Part shown: positions 1 through 8,738 of the stretch, piece after piece
Numbering within the stretch: position 1 is the stretch's first letter
How the letters are laid out: each line of letters starts with the position of its first letter
DNA from: Tetmemena sp. SeJ-2015
Lineage: Eukaryota; Ciliophora; Spirotrichea; Sporadotrichida; Oxytrichidae
Direction of reading: 5' to 3'
Assembly (NCBI GenBank): GCA_027382625.1
Contig: JAJKFJ010020793.1
Location: forward strand, 1-25,664
DNA length: 25,664 nucleotides
Program-made: the position numbers and the translations under genes
Notes under the pieces: generated by a model
Told to the model about the DNA's origin: nothing
Database searches by the model: none
What the model saw: only the letters and a program-made list of their open reading frames with translations

Positions 1-1592
1 GAGAGATATGCATTACTTTTTATTTCAAATGAAATTTAGTTATGTGCTTCTTGTACCAACTCTTCTTCATAAAGGGTGTTTTTGTGTGAACATAGCTTCG
101 TCAGCACATAAAAATTACGCTATCCCTCTAACCTGGGGGGAAAAAATTTTCAAATTATAAAAAACTTACCCTAATTTTTATAATTAAGGGAATTAAATTT
201 TTGGCTGGAAATTTGAGAAAGGAAAATTTCTTTGAAGTTTTCCGCCTTAAACTGAACCCTATCGAAAAGTTTGGGATATAAAATATTGGGAAATTTTAAA
301 AAAAAATATAAAAAATTTTAAAGGGAATTAAAGTGTGGAACTTATATTTTTTTTAAATTTTGGGTTTTAGAATTTTCTAAAAAGTTTTACAGTCTTTAAA
401 TTCTATATTTAATCATCCTTTAATTTCTATACTTATATTTTTTAATTTGTTTATTTTTATTTTTTTAAAATTTTTTAAAATTTTAAAATTGTTTTTGTTT
501 TTTAAAAATTTTAAATTTTTAAAATATTTGTTAGTCCTTTAAATTTAAAAGATTAAAAATATATCGCCAAAAAGGAGCAAAAGGGGAATCCGAATTTTAA
601 TAAAAACCAAGATTATTAAAAAATTTTAAAAGTTAAATTTTAAAATATATTTTTTAAAGTTAAAATTGTGATGGCCTTAAATCGGTGTTGACACAAATAT
701 TATTCTAAAGATTTTCTAATTTCATATTAAATATTCTTTTGAACGATTAAACTCATTTTTGATTAAAGTTTTTGATTTTTAATTAAAATTATAAAAAATA
801 ATTTTTAAATTTAAAATTTTTTATTAAAGGGTTTAAATTTTAAATAATATTTAAACTTGAAAATTAATTAAATGCCCTCTCATTAATTACTTTCTAATTT
901 TTTTTCTATTTTTGATTGTGTAAATTGGATATGTATCTAAACAATAAAAGCACAGAAGTAAAATTATAAGATCTGTATTCTAATTATCTCTATACTAGTT
1001 AAGTAGTTAAAAATATATATAATATACCTATTTAAGAGTAATTATCTGTTTAAATCATATTAGCATCTTATAAATAAGTTGACTTATAAATATATTTTAT
1101 CGATCTTTTATAATATTTTAGTTATATCAAATTATTATTAGCCCATGATTACTAAATGCTACAAAAAAATTAAAATAGAACTCTTCATTATAATTTAGTA
1201 CTATTAAATAATCTATTCATATAAGGTCTTTTTTATAATTTTTTCCTTTTAATAGTTTAAAAATTTACCATTTTTTTTTTAAATTTAAAAAAAATAATAA
1301 ATTTTGTATATGATTAAAAATCAAAATCACAAAATGCCTTTTTCAGTTAGGTTATTAATTATTTTAAAAATTGAAGAAATATTAAAAAATTCATTTAAAA
1401 ATTTTTAAAAAAAATTTTTATAATCTTTTTTTTTTTTCTTTAGATTTAAGTATATTAAAGGGATGAATGAAAAATAATGCATGCGGTCAGTTCTAAAGTC
1501 TAATCAAACTTTTCATTTTTTTTTGCGGTAATTTAAAAATTTTACAAAAATTTTTTAGTGTTTAAGACTCAATAAAAATTTTTTTTTAAAGG
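1..1592. other. AT-rich non-coding stretch
   Basis: No gene is seen. The sequence is dominated by A and T runs. Between about 120 and 660 it takes on the same run-rich texture (repeated AAAATTTT, AAGGGAATTAA-like blocks) as the rDNA mosaic at 1.8-4.0 kb, so its consensus may be unreliable. Frames that stay open here are low-complexity and carry no motif. Confidence 0.6.
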
Positions 1593-1805
1593 GTGGGTAA
1601 AAACCATTTTGGCAAGATCGCCGAAGCTTCCTCAGGCCGAACTTCTACCGACACCCACAAGCTGCCTACCGATATAGACCTGTCTTGCAGAGCCTTTGTA
1701 GCCGCTCGACCTCATCTTGCCTCACGATGCACACTCGCCCTTTTATTCACAGGTACTTACTTTTATACTCATGACGTACTCGAAGCCCGCAATTCATAAA
1801 TATGA
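1593..1805. other. GC-rich island, possible coding or macronucleus-destined segment
   Basis: About 200 bp near 50% GC rise abruptly out of AT-rich DNA. The plus strand is open for about 68 codons (DIDLSCRAFVAARPH in the middle). The minus strand also reads protein-like in pieces (GYKGSARQVYIGRQLVGVG) and contains a GTAAGT...AAAAG stretch that could be a 21-nt intron. I recognise neither reading, and I do not see rRNA or tRNA in it. GC content alone marks it as different from its surroundings. It could be a macronuclear gene segment, part of an rDNA spacer, or a foreign insert. A 23-bp stretch inside it recurs exactly at 4253-4275. Confidence 0.4.
1687..1709 (+). repeat. 23-bp exact repeat, copy 1
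   Basis: The 23-bp stretch starting GCAGAGCCTTTG and ending GCCGCTCGA occurs here inside the GC-rich island and again at 4253-4275, where both flanks are AT-rich. The match stops abruptly on both sides. In hypotrich germline DNA, short exact repeats can be pointers joining gene segments, but 23 bp is long for that. Alternatively it is a captured fragment. Confidence 0.75.
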
Positions 1806-2877
1806 ATTGGTGATTAAATTTGTTCATAAATAGTCTGAATGCTTAGGCGACTAAACTCTGCATACACCGAAGAATAAATTTCCCCCCCTTTCCCTTCCCT
1901 AATATAAAAAAAAGTTCTTTTCTCTTTCCTTAAATACTTTTTCCCTAATTATTCAAAATTTTTAATTATTAAATTAGAAATTTAAAATAGGGGGCCAATT
2001 ACGGGAAAATTGGGAAAAAAATTTTAAGGGGAATTAGTTGCCATAATTGTCTTTAAATTTAAAAGGGGGAGAAAAGGCTATTGCCCCAAAGCATTTGTAC
2101 ATAGGAAATCCCCTTTTTTTGGACCCTATATTAAGGGGTCCCCTTTTAAACCGATAGGGGCCCCTTAAGGGGAAAATGATAAATTGTTAAAATAGAAAAA
2201 TAAATTTTGGGGGAGGATGAAACGGTTATATTGTAAAGTATTTTTTGGGGTTCTTTGAGGAGAAATATTCCAGGCTATACGGGCATTCCAATACTTGTAT
2301 TGAAGGTGCCCCCAAAAACTGCTGAGTGCCCTTGGGCCTACGGGGTGTTAGGCTTTTTTCCTTTTCTAATTTTAATTTCCGAAAAATTTACAAATTTTTT
2401 TTAAGGTTTTTGTTGCCAAATAAGAGCAGAAGCGCAAAAATGATGGTAGGGGTTTTTTATAGGGATTGAGTCAACGCTTTTTCAATTTAAATTAGAGGGG
2501 GAATTTCTGGAAACTTTTTTGGCGTCACGGGCTGAAAATGTTTTAATAGGAAAGAATTTTTTTTAATTTTTGGGGTTTTGAATTGGGAAATTTTACCCCT
2601 TTTCTTTTAAAAAATTTTGGGAATTTTAAAAATTGGTTTATTAAAATTTTAATTTCCCCAGTTTTCGGGGGGGAAATTCCCATTTGATTTCAAATTAAAA
2701 TTTTAAATAAAACTAGGGTTAGAAAAAATGATTTTAAAAGAAAAGGAAGGGTTATATGAAAAATTGTTTTTAAGATTATTTAAAGATTAACGACCCTGAA
2801 ATTGGATTACCCAGAGCTAAAAGTATAATTTTGCTTTTCGAGGTGTCAGGTGCTTTATTATAATCTGAGTGAGATAA

Positions 2878-2930
2878 TTTCACACCAGGTCGTACCCATA
2901 ACCGCATCAGGTCTCCAAGGTTAGCAGCCC
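2878..2930 (+). rRNA. 25S rRNA fragment (sense)
   Basis: This matches the conserved 25S stretch containing CCAGGTCGTACCCATAACC, CATCAGGTCTCCAAGG and TTAGCAGCC, which in eukaryotic 25S lies just before the GGGAAGTCGGC segment. That next segment is found in the opposite orientation at 15054-15184. Identification is from remembered conserved rRNA sequence, not a database search. It is too short to be functional alone. Confidence 0.88.
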
Positions 2931-3143
2931 CTTGGAATTATTTCCAAAAAAAACAACCTTTCCCTTAATTTATTTAACTTAAAACTTTTTAAAAACAAAA
3001 GGATCGTACGTCATATAAAAGATCACAGGGAAACAAAATTAAATTTTAAATTCCCTAAAAAAACAATTTCCCTTTTGAAATGAAAGCTGCTTTTTAAAAC
3101 CATAACCCCTCAGAAGATAAATTAATGGAAAAATAAAATGACC

Positions 3144-3236
3144 TGAGAGTAGTGGTATTTACGACGCCCTAAAGCTCCCACTTTTACTAACCTCCCCGGC
3201 CCTTTAATTAAATTTTTAAAGGGTCTTCTTTTCCCT
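3144..3236 (-). rRNA. 25S rRNA fragment (antisense), piece A
   Basis: Antisense of the 25S region that contains the AAATACCACTAC motif: GAGAGTAGTGGTATTT at the start, a CCCTAAAGCTCCCAC stretch in the middle, and AGGGTCTTCTTTTCCC at the end. Several bases differ and runs are lengthened. The next rRNA block expected on this strand (GACAGTGGGAATCTCG) is missing here and appears at 3614-3677 instead. Confidence 0.8.
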
Positions 3237-3247
3237 AAAATAAGAAT

Positions 3248-3335
3248 CCTTAAAGAGTCATAGTTACTCCCCCCTTTACCCGCGCTTGGTTGAATTTCTT
3301 TACTTTGACATTCAGAGGGACTGGGGAGAAATAAT
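3248..3335 (-). rRNA. 25S rRNA fragment (antisense), piece C
   Basis: Antisense of the 25S block that reads CCAAGCGCGGGTAAACGG in sense. The window has AGAGTCATAGTTACTCC, CCCGCGCTTGGTTGAATTTC and TTTGACATTCAGAG in the expected order. It begins only 12 nt after piece A, although roughly 110 nt of rRNA normally separates the two. Part of that missing stretch is piece B at 3614-3677. Confidence 0.9.
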
Positions 3336-3369
3336 TAATGTTTGATTTTTTTGTGAGCGCATTACTTTT

Positions 3370-3437
3370 TTAACCCCGAGTTAAGACCCCCATCGCCAGT
3401 TCTGCTTTTTCCCAAAAAAGGCCCCCTTGGGATTATT
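3370..3437 (-). rRNA. 25S rRNA fragment (antisense), piece D
   Basis: Antisense of the domain II region reading GGTAAGCAGAACTGGCGATG in sense. The window has TTAACCCCGAG, CATCGCCAGTTCTGC and a run-distorted form of CCAAAAATGGCCC. It comes from well upstream of piece C in the rRNA, so a large part of the molecule is skipped between them. Run-length distortion lowers confidence. Confidence 0.75.
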
Positions 3438-3510
3438 ATCAATTTTAAGGGAAACATATTGGGGATTTTCCCCCCCGGCCCCTAATATTCGCTTTAGATT
3501 TTTTATGAGA

Positions 3511-3588
3511 GTTTGGCTGGGGCGGCACCTCTGTTAAAAGATTTAAAGCAGGGGTCCCAGGGTTTAAAATAAAGAGAACAGAAATTCT
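3511..3588 (+). rRNA. 25S rRNA fragment (sense), piece E
   Basis: Sense-strand match to the 25S block around GGCTGGGGCGGCACCTCTG, TTAAAAGAT and GAGAACAGAAATTC. In the rRNA it lies downstream of pieces A, B and C, but here it sits between D and B and in the opposite orientation to both. It includes run-length differences (CAGGGGTCCCAGGG). Confidence 0.85.
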
Positions 3589-3613
3589 TTTTAGCCCAAA
3601 AAATAAATAATTT

Positions 3614-3677
3614 TGGACAGTGGGAATCTCGTTTAAACCCTTCTGGGGTCACTAATTAGATACGAGGGATTTTGGGG
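3614..3677 (-). rRNA. 25S rRNA fragment (antisense), piece B
   Basis: Antisense of the rRNA block just upstream of piece A and downstream of piece C in the molecule: GGACAGTGGGAATCTCG, TCACTAATTAGAT and ACGAGGGATTTTGG. It covers most of the interval missing between A and C, so A-C is contiguous here and B is displaced by about 280 bp. Confidence 0.87.
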
Positions 3678-3754
3678 TTATAAAGATTGATTTGATATTC
3701 ATTTTCTGGGCGGATCGCTCCCTTTCCTAACCCCCTTTTACTGTCGTCGTTTCG

Positions 3755-3805
3755 ATTTGGGAAAATTATTTGACTTCCCCCTTTTTCTACATTATTTATT
3801 GGCCC
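3755..3805 (-). rRNA. Possible 25S rRNA fragment (antisense), piece F
   Basis: The stretch TTGACTTCCCCC followed by TTTTTCTACATTATTTATTGG resembles the antisense of the 25S region running from GGGAAGTCGGC back towards TAGAGGC. Runs are expanded and several bases differ. If correct, it overlaps in rRNA coordinates with the start of the fragment at 15054-15184, a partial duplication. Confidence 0.5.
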
Positions 3806-4010
3806 AAAAATTAATTTTTGACTTAACTGGGACAAAGGGGATTGTACCCCTAAAATTTAAAAAAGCCCATCTCACACGTAAAAAAACCGTCTTTAAATTT
3901 AATTGAAAATTTATTTTTGGTTAAAAGTTATTGGATATGGAAAACCAATTTTGGGCAAAATTTTGAATTTAATAAAAACCCCGTTTAAAAAAGAATTGTT
4001 TAAAAAAAAT

Positions 4011-4600
4011 TAAATTATAATAAATTAATTAGAAGATTTGATCTTCAATAATAGAAATTTTAAAAAAAGGGAATGCTTGATTGCTGAATAAATAAATGAT
4101 ATCAAGGATAATTATTTGAAAATATTAATCTCATTAAATTTCAATTATCTTTAATTTGATACAATGGCTTAAATTCTTTTATTTTATTAAGTTAAACCAT
4201 TATAAAGTGCTCTTTAATAATTAAATAAAACATTGGCTAATTAAATAATTAAGCAGAGCCTTTGTAGCCGCTCGATCTATAAAATTAATTGAGAAATCAA
4301 AAGTATTGTTATTCTAATTATTATTCTAAAAATTAGAAAGTCAAAAACCAATTCTTCATCTATTGTTAAATTTTTTTCCAAAATTAATTATAAAAGATTG
4401 AAAGAATTTAAAGTGATTATATATTAAAAATAAATGATTTTAAATGTTTTTTAAAGTGAGCGCAGTCCTTACTTTTTTTAATTTTTGAATACCCAAAAAA
4501 AAAAAAAATGGAAAAGAAGGTCCCTTGAGTTTTCCCTTTGTGATCTTTGCTAGAACAACTTAGCCTACTGTATTATCTTCGTGATAATCATCTGAGGACA
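4011..4600. other. AT-rich stretch without recognised gene
   Basis: Mostly A and T, with no convincing reading frame. The only notable items are the second copy of the 23-bp repeat and a short hairpin near 4572-4588 (ATTATC, 5-nt loop, GATAAT). Confidence 0.6.
4253..4275 (+). repeat. 23-bp exact repeat, copy 2
   Basis: Exact copy of 1687-1709, starting GCAGAGCCTTTG, isolated in very AT-rich sequence. Flanks share nothing with copy 1. It sits about 240 bp after the rDNA mosaic ends. Confidence 0.75.
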
Positions 4601-4611
4601 GGAGACATATA

Positions 4612-4910
4612 TCATTGAAATCCAAAAAGCAAATTAAAGATGCTTTCAATTTAGAACTAACCCTTCAAGCAAGTCAGATACAACAAGAAGCACACTCCCA
4701 CTACTAGTGAAAACCAAGGAGCTCTCTCTTCCAACTAAAAGCCTAAAGACACAACAGATATATTCAATCAGACTGGAGATTTGCTGATGACTTTTATCAC
4801 AAGCATCAACAAGACATCAAATTAATAAAAAGTTAAGCAGATAAACCTAATAAATAATTACTAAATGCAGGCGATGCAAACAAAGCTGCCAAGCTGCAAT
4901 TCTAAGAGTA
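4612..4910 (+). pseudogene. Coding-like segment, unrecognised, frame-broken
   Basis: GC rises compared with the flanks and two overlapping plus-strand frames look protein-like under the ciliate code. One, from about 4593, contains KDAFNLELTLQASQIQQEAH. It ends at TAG TGA near 4707, where another frame takes over (SENQGALSSNQKPKDTTDIF). A one-base deletion around 4697-4705 would join them. There is no start codon or domain I can name. It may be a macronucleus-destined segment or a decayed gene. Confidence 0.35.
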
Positions 4911-5879
4911 AGTAATTTAAATTATCGATTCTTAAAAATAGTAAAGGACCTATAATGATAATATAGATGAGAATTAAAAAAAGATAATTAAATAAGATAT
5001 TAAAATAAAATGGGAGGAATCAGTGGAAGCTGAAGTGAATCCTATTTAAATATTTATTTTACGATTCAATTCAGTTTAAAAATCTAAGAGCTTTAAATCC
5101 TTGAAACATTTGTGAGGGAGCGCTAAATTCATAGTTATAAACGACACAAGTTTTTCAAAGGTTGATATTTGGTGTCTACCATTTTGCGCACGATAGGCTA
5201 TTGAAAAAACTGCAGATGAGGGGGTTGAATCTGTGATTTCAACAGCCAAGAATTTGCAACACCCCTATTTTTTAATTTAACTAAAACCCATTTTAATTTA
5301 ATTTTCAACGATAATCAATTTATAATGTATGGGTAGAAATTTAAAGCAAAATCGAAGACTTAGCAAAATTTTTAAGAATTAGGGGTTAAGGGAAATGTAG
5401 ATTAAAATTAAATTGAATTCAATGATCTATAGTATTTATCATTTTTATCAAAATATATTTTTAAAAGACCTTAACTCCAGGGATGTAAAACAATCTCAAC
5501 TCCAATTCTACAAAAAATAAAGGTACGCAAAAGCACTTTTATTTCAAATTTCTCATTCTACGAATTTGACTATATTATCTTTGTATTCTTAATCGATTTT
5601 ATATCCATATTTTTTTATTTAGAAAGTTTAAATGTTTTTTAATTTCAATTATTTCCTGTTTAAAAAAAGGGCTGATCCCCACTGCCAAAATTGTGAAATA
5701 AATGATTTTTATTCTTATTTATCAATTGCAAAGATACATTAACAATTTTATAAAAGGAAGTAAACTTCCTATCTAACTAATTATTTTTTTCTAAATGTAT
5801 AAAATTAGCAATAAAAACAAATATTATTCATAATATTGTAGGATTAGTAAAACTTTTGAAAAGTTATATTTCTATATGA
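4911..5879. other. AT-rich intergenic DNA
   Basis: No gene recognised. A small inverted repeat, GTTGAA...TTCAAC, lies near 5225-5245. The remainder is AT-rich with many TAA/TAG/TGA triplets in all frames. Confidence 0.55.
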
Positions 5880-5915
5880 TTTCCGCTAAGCGGAAATTTT
5901 CCGCTTAGCGGAAAT
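5880..5915. repeat. Tandem pair of GC-rich palindromes
   Basis: Two 18-bp units stand in tandem: TTTCCGCTAAGCGGAAAT and TTTCCGCTTAGCGGAAAT, differing only at the central base. Each unit is itself a palindrome (TTCCGCT, one centre base, AGCGGAA), and the pair is nearly palindromic as a whole. It can form hairpins or a cruciform, and lies about 480 bp before the transposase frame opens, within AT-rich DNA. It could be a binding site for a dimeric protein or an end structure of the mobile element; neither is shown. Confidence 0.9.
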
Positions 5916-6398
5916 TTAGCCCCTCCCGGATTTTAAATTAAAGGATAGATATTTTAACAATTTTTATAAGTTCTATAATATTATTGCTTTAAATAACGTT
6001 TGCTAAAATAAAAATTATTCTTAGGCATTAAGAACTAAATTCCCATTTTATAAAGTTCTATTTTTATTGGCTCAGCTGAAAAATTTATCCTATTGATAAA
6101 AATATTAAAACCCTATTAAAATTGAGGGTAAAAAAAAAAATCGAAACTCTATTAAGGAATCTAATGGATAAATAAGATCCTCTTTTAAAGAGTAATTTTC
6201 TTTAGTAGGATTAATTTTCTTCTTTTAACTTTAGACTTCCTATGAAGGTCTTTTGGCTTTTGACTGGATTTATAAATATTTTTAGTTTTTAAGAAAAATT
6301 AAGTAGGTAAATAAATATTTTGCTTATAGGAAGCTAAAAGCTTTCTCATTTAAAAAAAAAACTATTCTGAATTTGTTTAATCTTCTATAATGCAATGA

Positions 6399-7523
6399 AA
6401 AGCAGAGGCTTCATAGTTTCTAAAAAATTATACTTACTAAACTTTATGTGTAGAGGATAAACCTATTTCAAAAAGTGGTATTCCATTTGATCTAAGTGAA
6501 GTGAGAAGTTCTACCGATATGATACTACTACTTCGCTTTAAAACTATTACTCCCAAGAGAGAAACTTTAACCTTTTTTGGCTATAAACTAATAAGTAGAC
6601 TAGTAGGAATAACTCCAACTATAGTCAGAAACATTTGTCTCAATCAAATTAATGACAACCAAAATAAATAAATTACTACTAATCGAAAGCACAATCAAGT
6701 TAGAAATTTAAACTAAGAACATCTCAGCTTTTTAGTTTCTTAAGAAACATTAATTTAATAAGCAGGCATGAGCTTGGCAGAATGATGCATTATGTTTCAT
6801 AGACAATTTCCTGACCTTTTTCTCTCAAGCTCTAAACTGAGATCAATTTATTTCAAGCATAACATAAAGAGAAAAGCAATTGTAACTTAAAAATTTCAGA
6901 CAAACAAATAGCAATAAAAAATTCAAGTGCTAGAACAAGAGATGATGATCCTCATATAAAACTCGATTGACGAGAGAAGAGAACTACTGTTTGTAGATGA
7001 AGTAATGTTCACTACAGCAACAAAGCTTTGATTAGATTACAGTAACAGGAATGATAATATCAAAGTCAAGGATAAACTTTACACTTAGTAAAGTTATGCA
7101 GTAGTTTGTGGAATCTCAATTTCCTAAGGAAAAGAATTATTTTACACTCATGAGAGATCTATTGACACAGATAAGTTTATGGATTTCATCGTGGGAGCTC
7201 ATGAAATATTCAAAAATAGAAAGCTAACAATATTATTGGATAACTTAAGAGTACATCACAGTAAAAGAGTTAAAGCTCTTTGCAAAGATTTATAAATTGA
7301 GCTCATATTCACTCCTCCTTACTCCCCATAATTCAACCCCATAGAAAATTTTTTCTCTCTATTGAAGAATCAATATAAACGATTGAAGATGAGAGCATCC
7401 CTCAATAATGAAAAAATTAATGCAAGGAAACTAATTACTTAATCCTTCAGTAAAATAGATGACAGCATAGTTTAATAGTTATGTGTGAATAAACTTATTA
7501 AGTTAGGATTAATTCTTAAGTGA
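6399..7523 (+). pseudogene. DD34E (Tc1/mariner superfamily, TBE-like) transposase, two in-frame TGA
   Basis: The frame is open from 6399 under the ciliate code; the first ATG in it is at 6519, giving about 334 codons to TGA 7521-7523, close to the 42-kDa TBE transposases. The catalytic core is clear: FVDEVMFT (first Asp, near 6996), LLDNLRVHHSKRV (second Asp, near 7236) and FTPPYSPQFNPIEN (Glu 34 residues after the second Asp). Several Gln in these motifs are TAA codons. Upstream, a region with GMSLAE...CIMFHRQFP and LRSIYFKHNIKRKAI looks like the usual N-terminal half. Two TGA codons interrupt the frame, at 6783-6785 (after GMSLAE) and 7029-7031 (after TTATKL). Both lie where a single base change would restore a sense codon, so the copy is either decayed or affected by consensus errors. 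The catalytic residues are all kept. It would cut and join transposon ends; in Oxytricha such enzymes also take part in DNA elimination. Confidence 0.87.
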
Positions 7524-7530
7524 AATTATT

Positions 7531-8380
7531 TCATATGTTAAATCTTAACTTAGATATGTTTTATGCCAAACCTTCATGACTATGATTTATTAAAGCAGGA
7601 GATTGATTTTCAATCATTAGTACATTAGGTTGGTATGTAGTTTTTTAAGCAGAGCTGGGACCTTCATTATTTTTAAATCTTTTGAGTGTAGTAACAGGAG
7701 GAGGATTTGGTTTTTATCTTCTAGCTTTATACACTTTTGATGATTGCTTCATGAGTTAAAGAGTCCTTCCGTTTTTCTCTTTGAAATAGATTTAGTAAAT
7801 TGAAATCTTACTTGATATGAAAGGATGACTAGTTAGTTGAGAGAGCCACTCATCGGAGATTAGGATGAAATCATTTTTGGATGATCCATCAGAAGCAGAG
7901 TTTCTTTTATCCTGAGTGAGCTTAACAATGTGATTCAAATATTCAGGCTGGAGAGTGTTGACTATATTGAAGAAGTATTGCCTGTCTATAGGTTTTTGCT
8001 CTTCATCCATGTCAGGTAGGAACCTCAAAAGTTCTGAATCGTCCTTGATTCCCTTGAATACTTGTCGAACAGATAACTCATCATATTTTGACACCTTTGT
8101 TATTTTGACATCTTACATTTTCAAAAGCAGTTTGTCACCTTTGAGAATTTGTCTAAAGTAATCTCTGTTCACTCCCTCAATCGGTGGCATGTAGTAGCTC
8201 ACTAAAATATAAATTTATTTGTCAATTTATTTTACGTATTTCCGTGAAGTAGGAGTAGAGGTCTTGCTTTGATCTAAATCTTCCCACCAATTCCTAAGGA
8301 CCTATTCTCATCAAAGTTTCGTCCATGTTGCCATCCATTGATTCCTCAAACTGGTCCCACTTTCTTTTTGAAGATTCCAT
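7531..8380 (-). CDS. Second transposon ORF (candidate TBE 22-kDa-like), one intron
   Basis: Reading the minus strand, ATG at 8380-8378 is preceded in frame by TGA, which fixes the start. The frame runs to TGA 7533-7531. A 34-nt intron at 8202-8235 (GTAAAATAAATTGAC...TTTTAG) removes an in-frame TGA and restores the frame. The spliced product is about 271 residues, begins MESSKRKWDQFEESMD and is strongly charged. It has SYYMPPIEGVNRDYFRQIL after the intron, then LRFLPDMDEEQKPIDRQYFF followed by NIVNTLQPEYLNHIVKL, a region that resembles what I remember of hypotrich TBE 22-kDa proteins. The C-terminal 100 residues are basic and rich in Pro, Asn and Lys. TAA codons read as Gln downstream of 7795, so a standard-code reading would wrongly stop there. 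It has no defect, unlike both neighbours. It converges with the transposase. Function is unknown; DNA binding is a guess from charge. Confidence 0.75.
8202..8235 (-). other. 34-nt spliceosomal intron
   Basis: On the minus strand it starts GTAAAATAAATTGAC and ends TATATTTTAG, 34 nt, very AT-rich and with an internal TGA. Splicing joins TEI to LSYYMPP in one frame and the whole gene then stays open for about 271 codons. Size and borders fit ciliate introns. Confidence 0.8.
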
Positions 8381-8738
8381 ATTCTAAAATAATAGTCAAA
8401 GTTTATTAGGAAGATTTTATAATAAACTGGATGATTTCTTATAGTAAATAGCTCAATAAAATCAAAAGTATAAATTGAGGAAATAGAAATCATTTTAGAG
8501 TGATAAATTTTTAATCACAAGTTTAAAGATGAATTTGTGATAAAATGATAAATTTTGTGATTATTTGTGATTTATTGTGATTTTCTGTGATATTTTCTGA
8601 TCTGGAGGGTAAATTAGGCCTTACTTACTAAATAGTGTTGAGTAGGCTGTGATTGGGTTTTGTGATTTTTTAGTTGTCCTATTTACTTAAAGTTTAATAA
8701 TAAATTATTAGCCATAATTTAAATAATACCTAATATAA
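8381..8738. promoter_or_regulatory. Divergent intergenic region
   Basis: About 360 bp lie between the start of the minus-strand second ORF and the start of the helicase gene, so both promoters should be here. It contains repeated GTGATTTTGTGAT-like units between about 8530 and 8600 (TGTGAT recurring every 8-12 bp), which could be a protein-binding array or simple repeat. No defined promoter motif is recognised. Confidence 0.45.
8530..8602 (+). repeat. Degenerate TTTGTGAT tandem array
   Basis: The motif TGTGAT or a close variant recurs about six times (ATTTGTGAT, TTTTGTGATT, ATTTGTGATTT, ATTGTGATTTTC, TGTGATATTTTC) in the gap between two divergently transcribed genes. The regular spacing suggests slippage or a regulatory array. 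Confidence 0.6.

Larger units (their letters stand above)
1806..4010. other. Run-rich mosaic containing scrambled 25S rRNA pieces
   Basis: Long homopolymer runs (GGGG, CCCC, AAAA, TTTT blocks) alternate with short stretches that clearly belong to nuclear large-subunit rRNA, annotated separately. rRNA pieces occur on both strands and not in gene order. Between pieces the sequence is not recognisable, with no protein-coding frame. The texture differs from the rest of the window, apart from about 120-660. It suggests either a badly resolved consensus over multi-copy rDNA or a very decayed rDNA insertion. Confidence 0.6.

Noticed and set aside
7955..8161. 68-codon plus-strand ORF
   Set aside because: Shadow of the minus-strand intron-bearing gene, which has a better start, intron and composition.
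8311..8493. 60-codon minus-strand ORF
   Set aside because: Overlaps the start of the minus-strand gene in another frame; the ATG at 8380 with an upstream in-frame TGA explains the region better.
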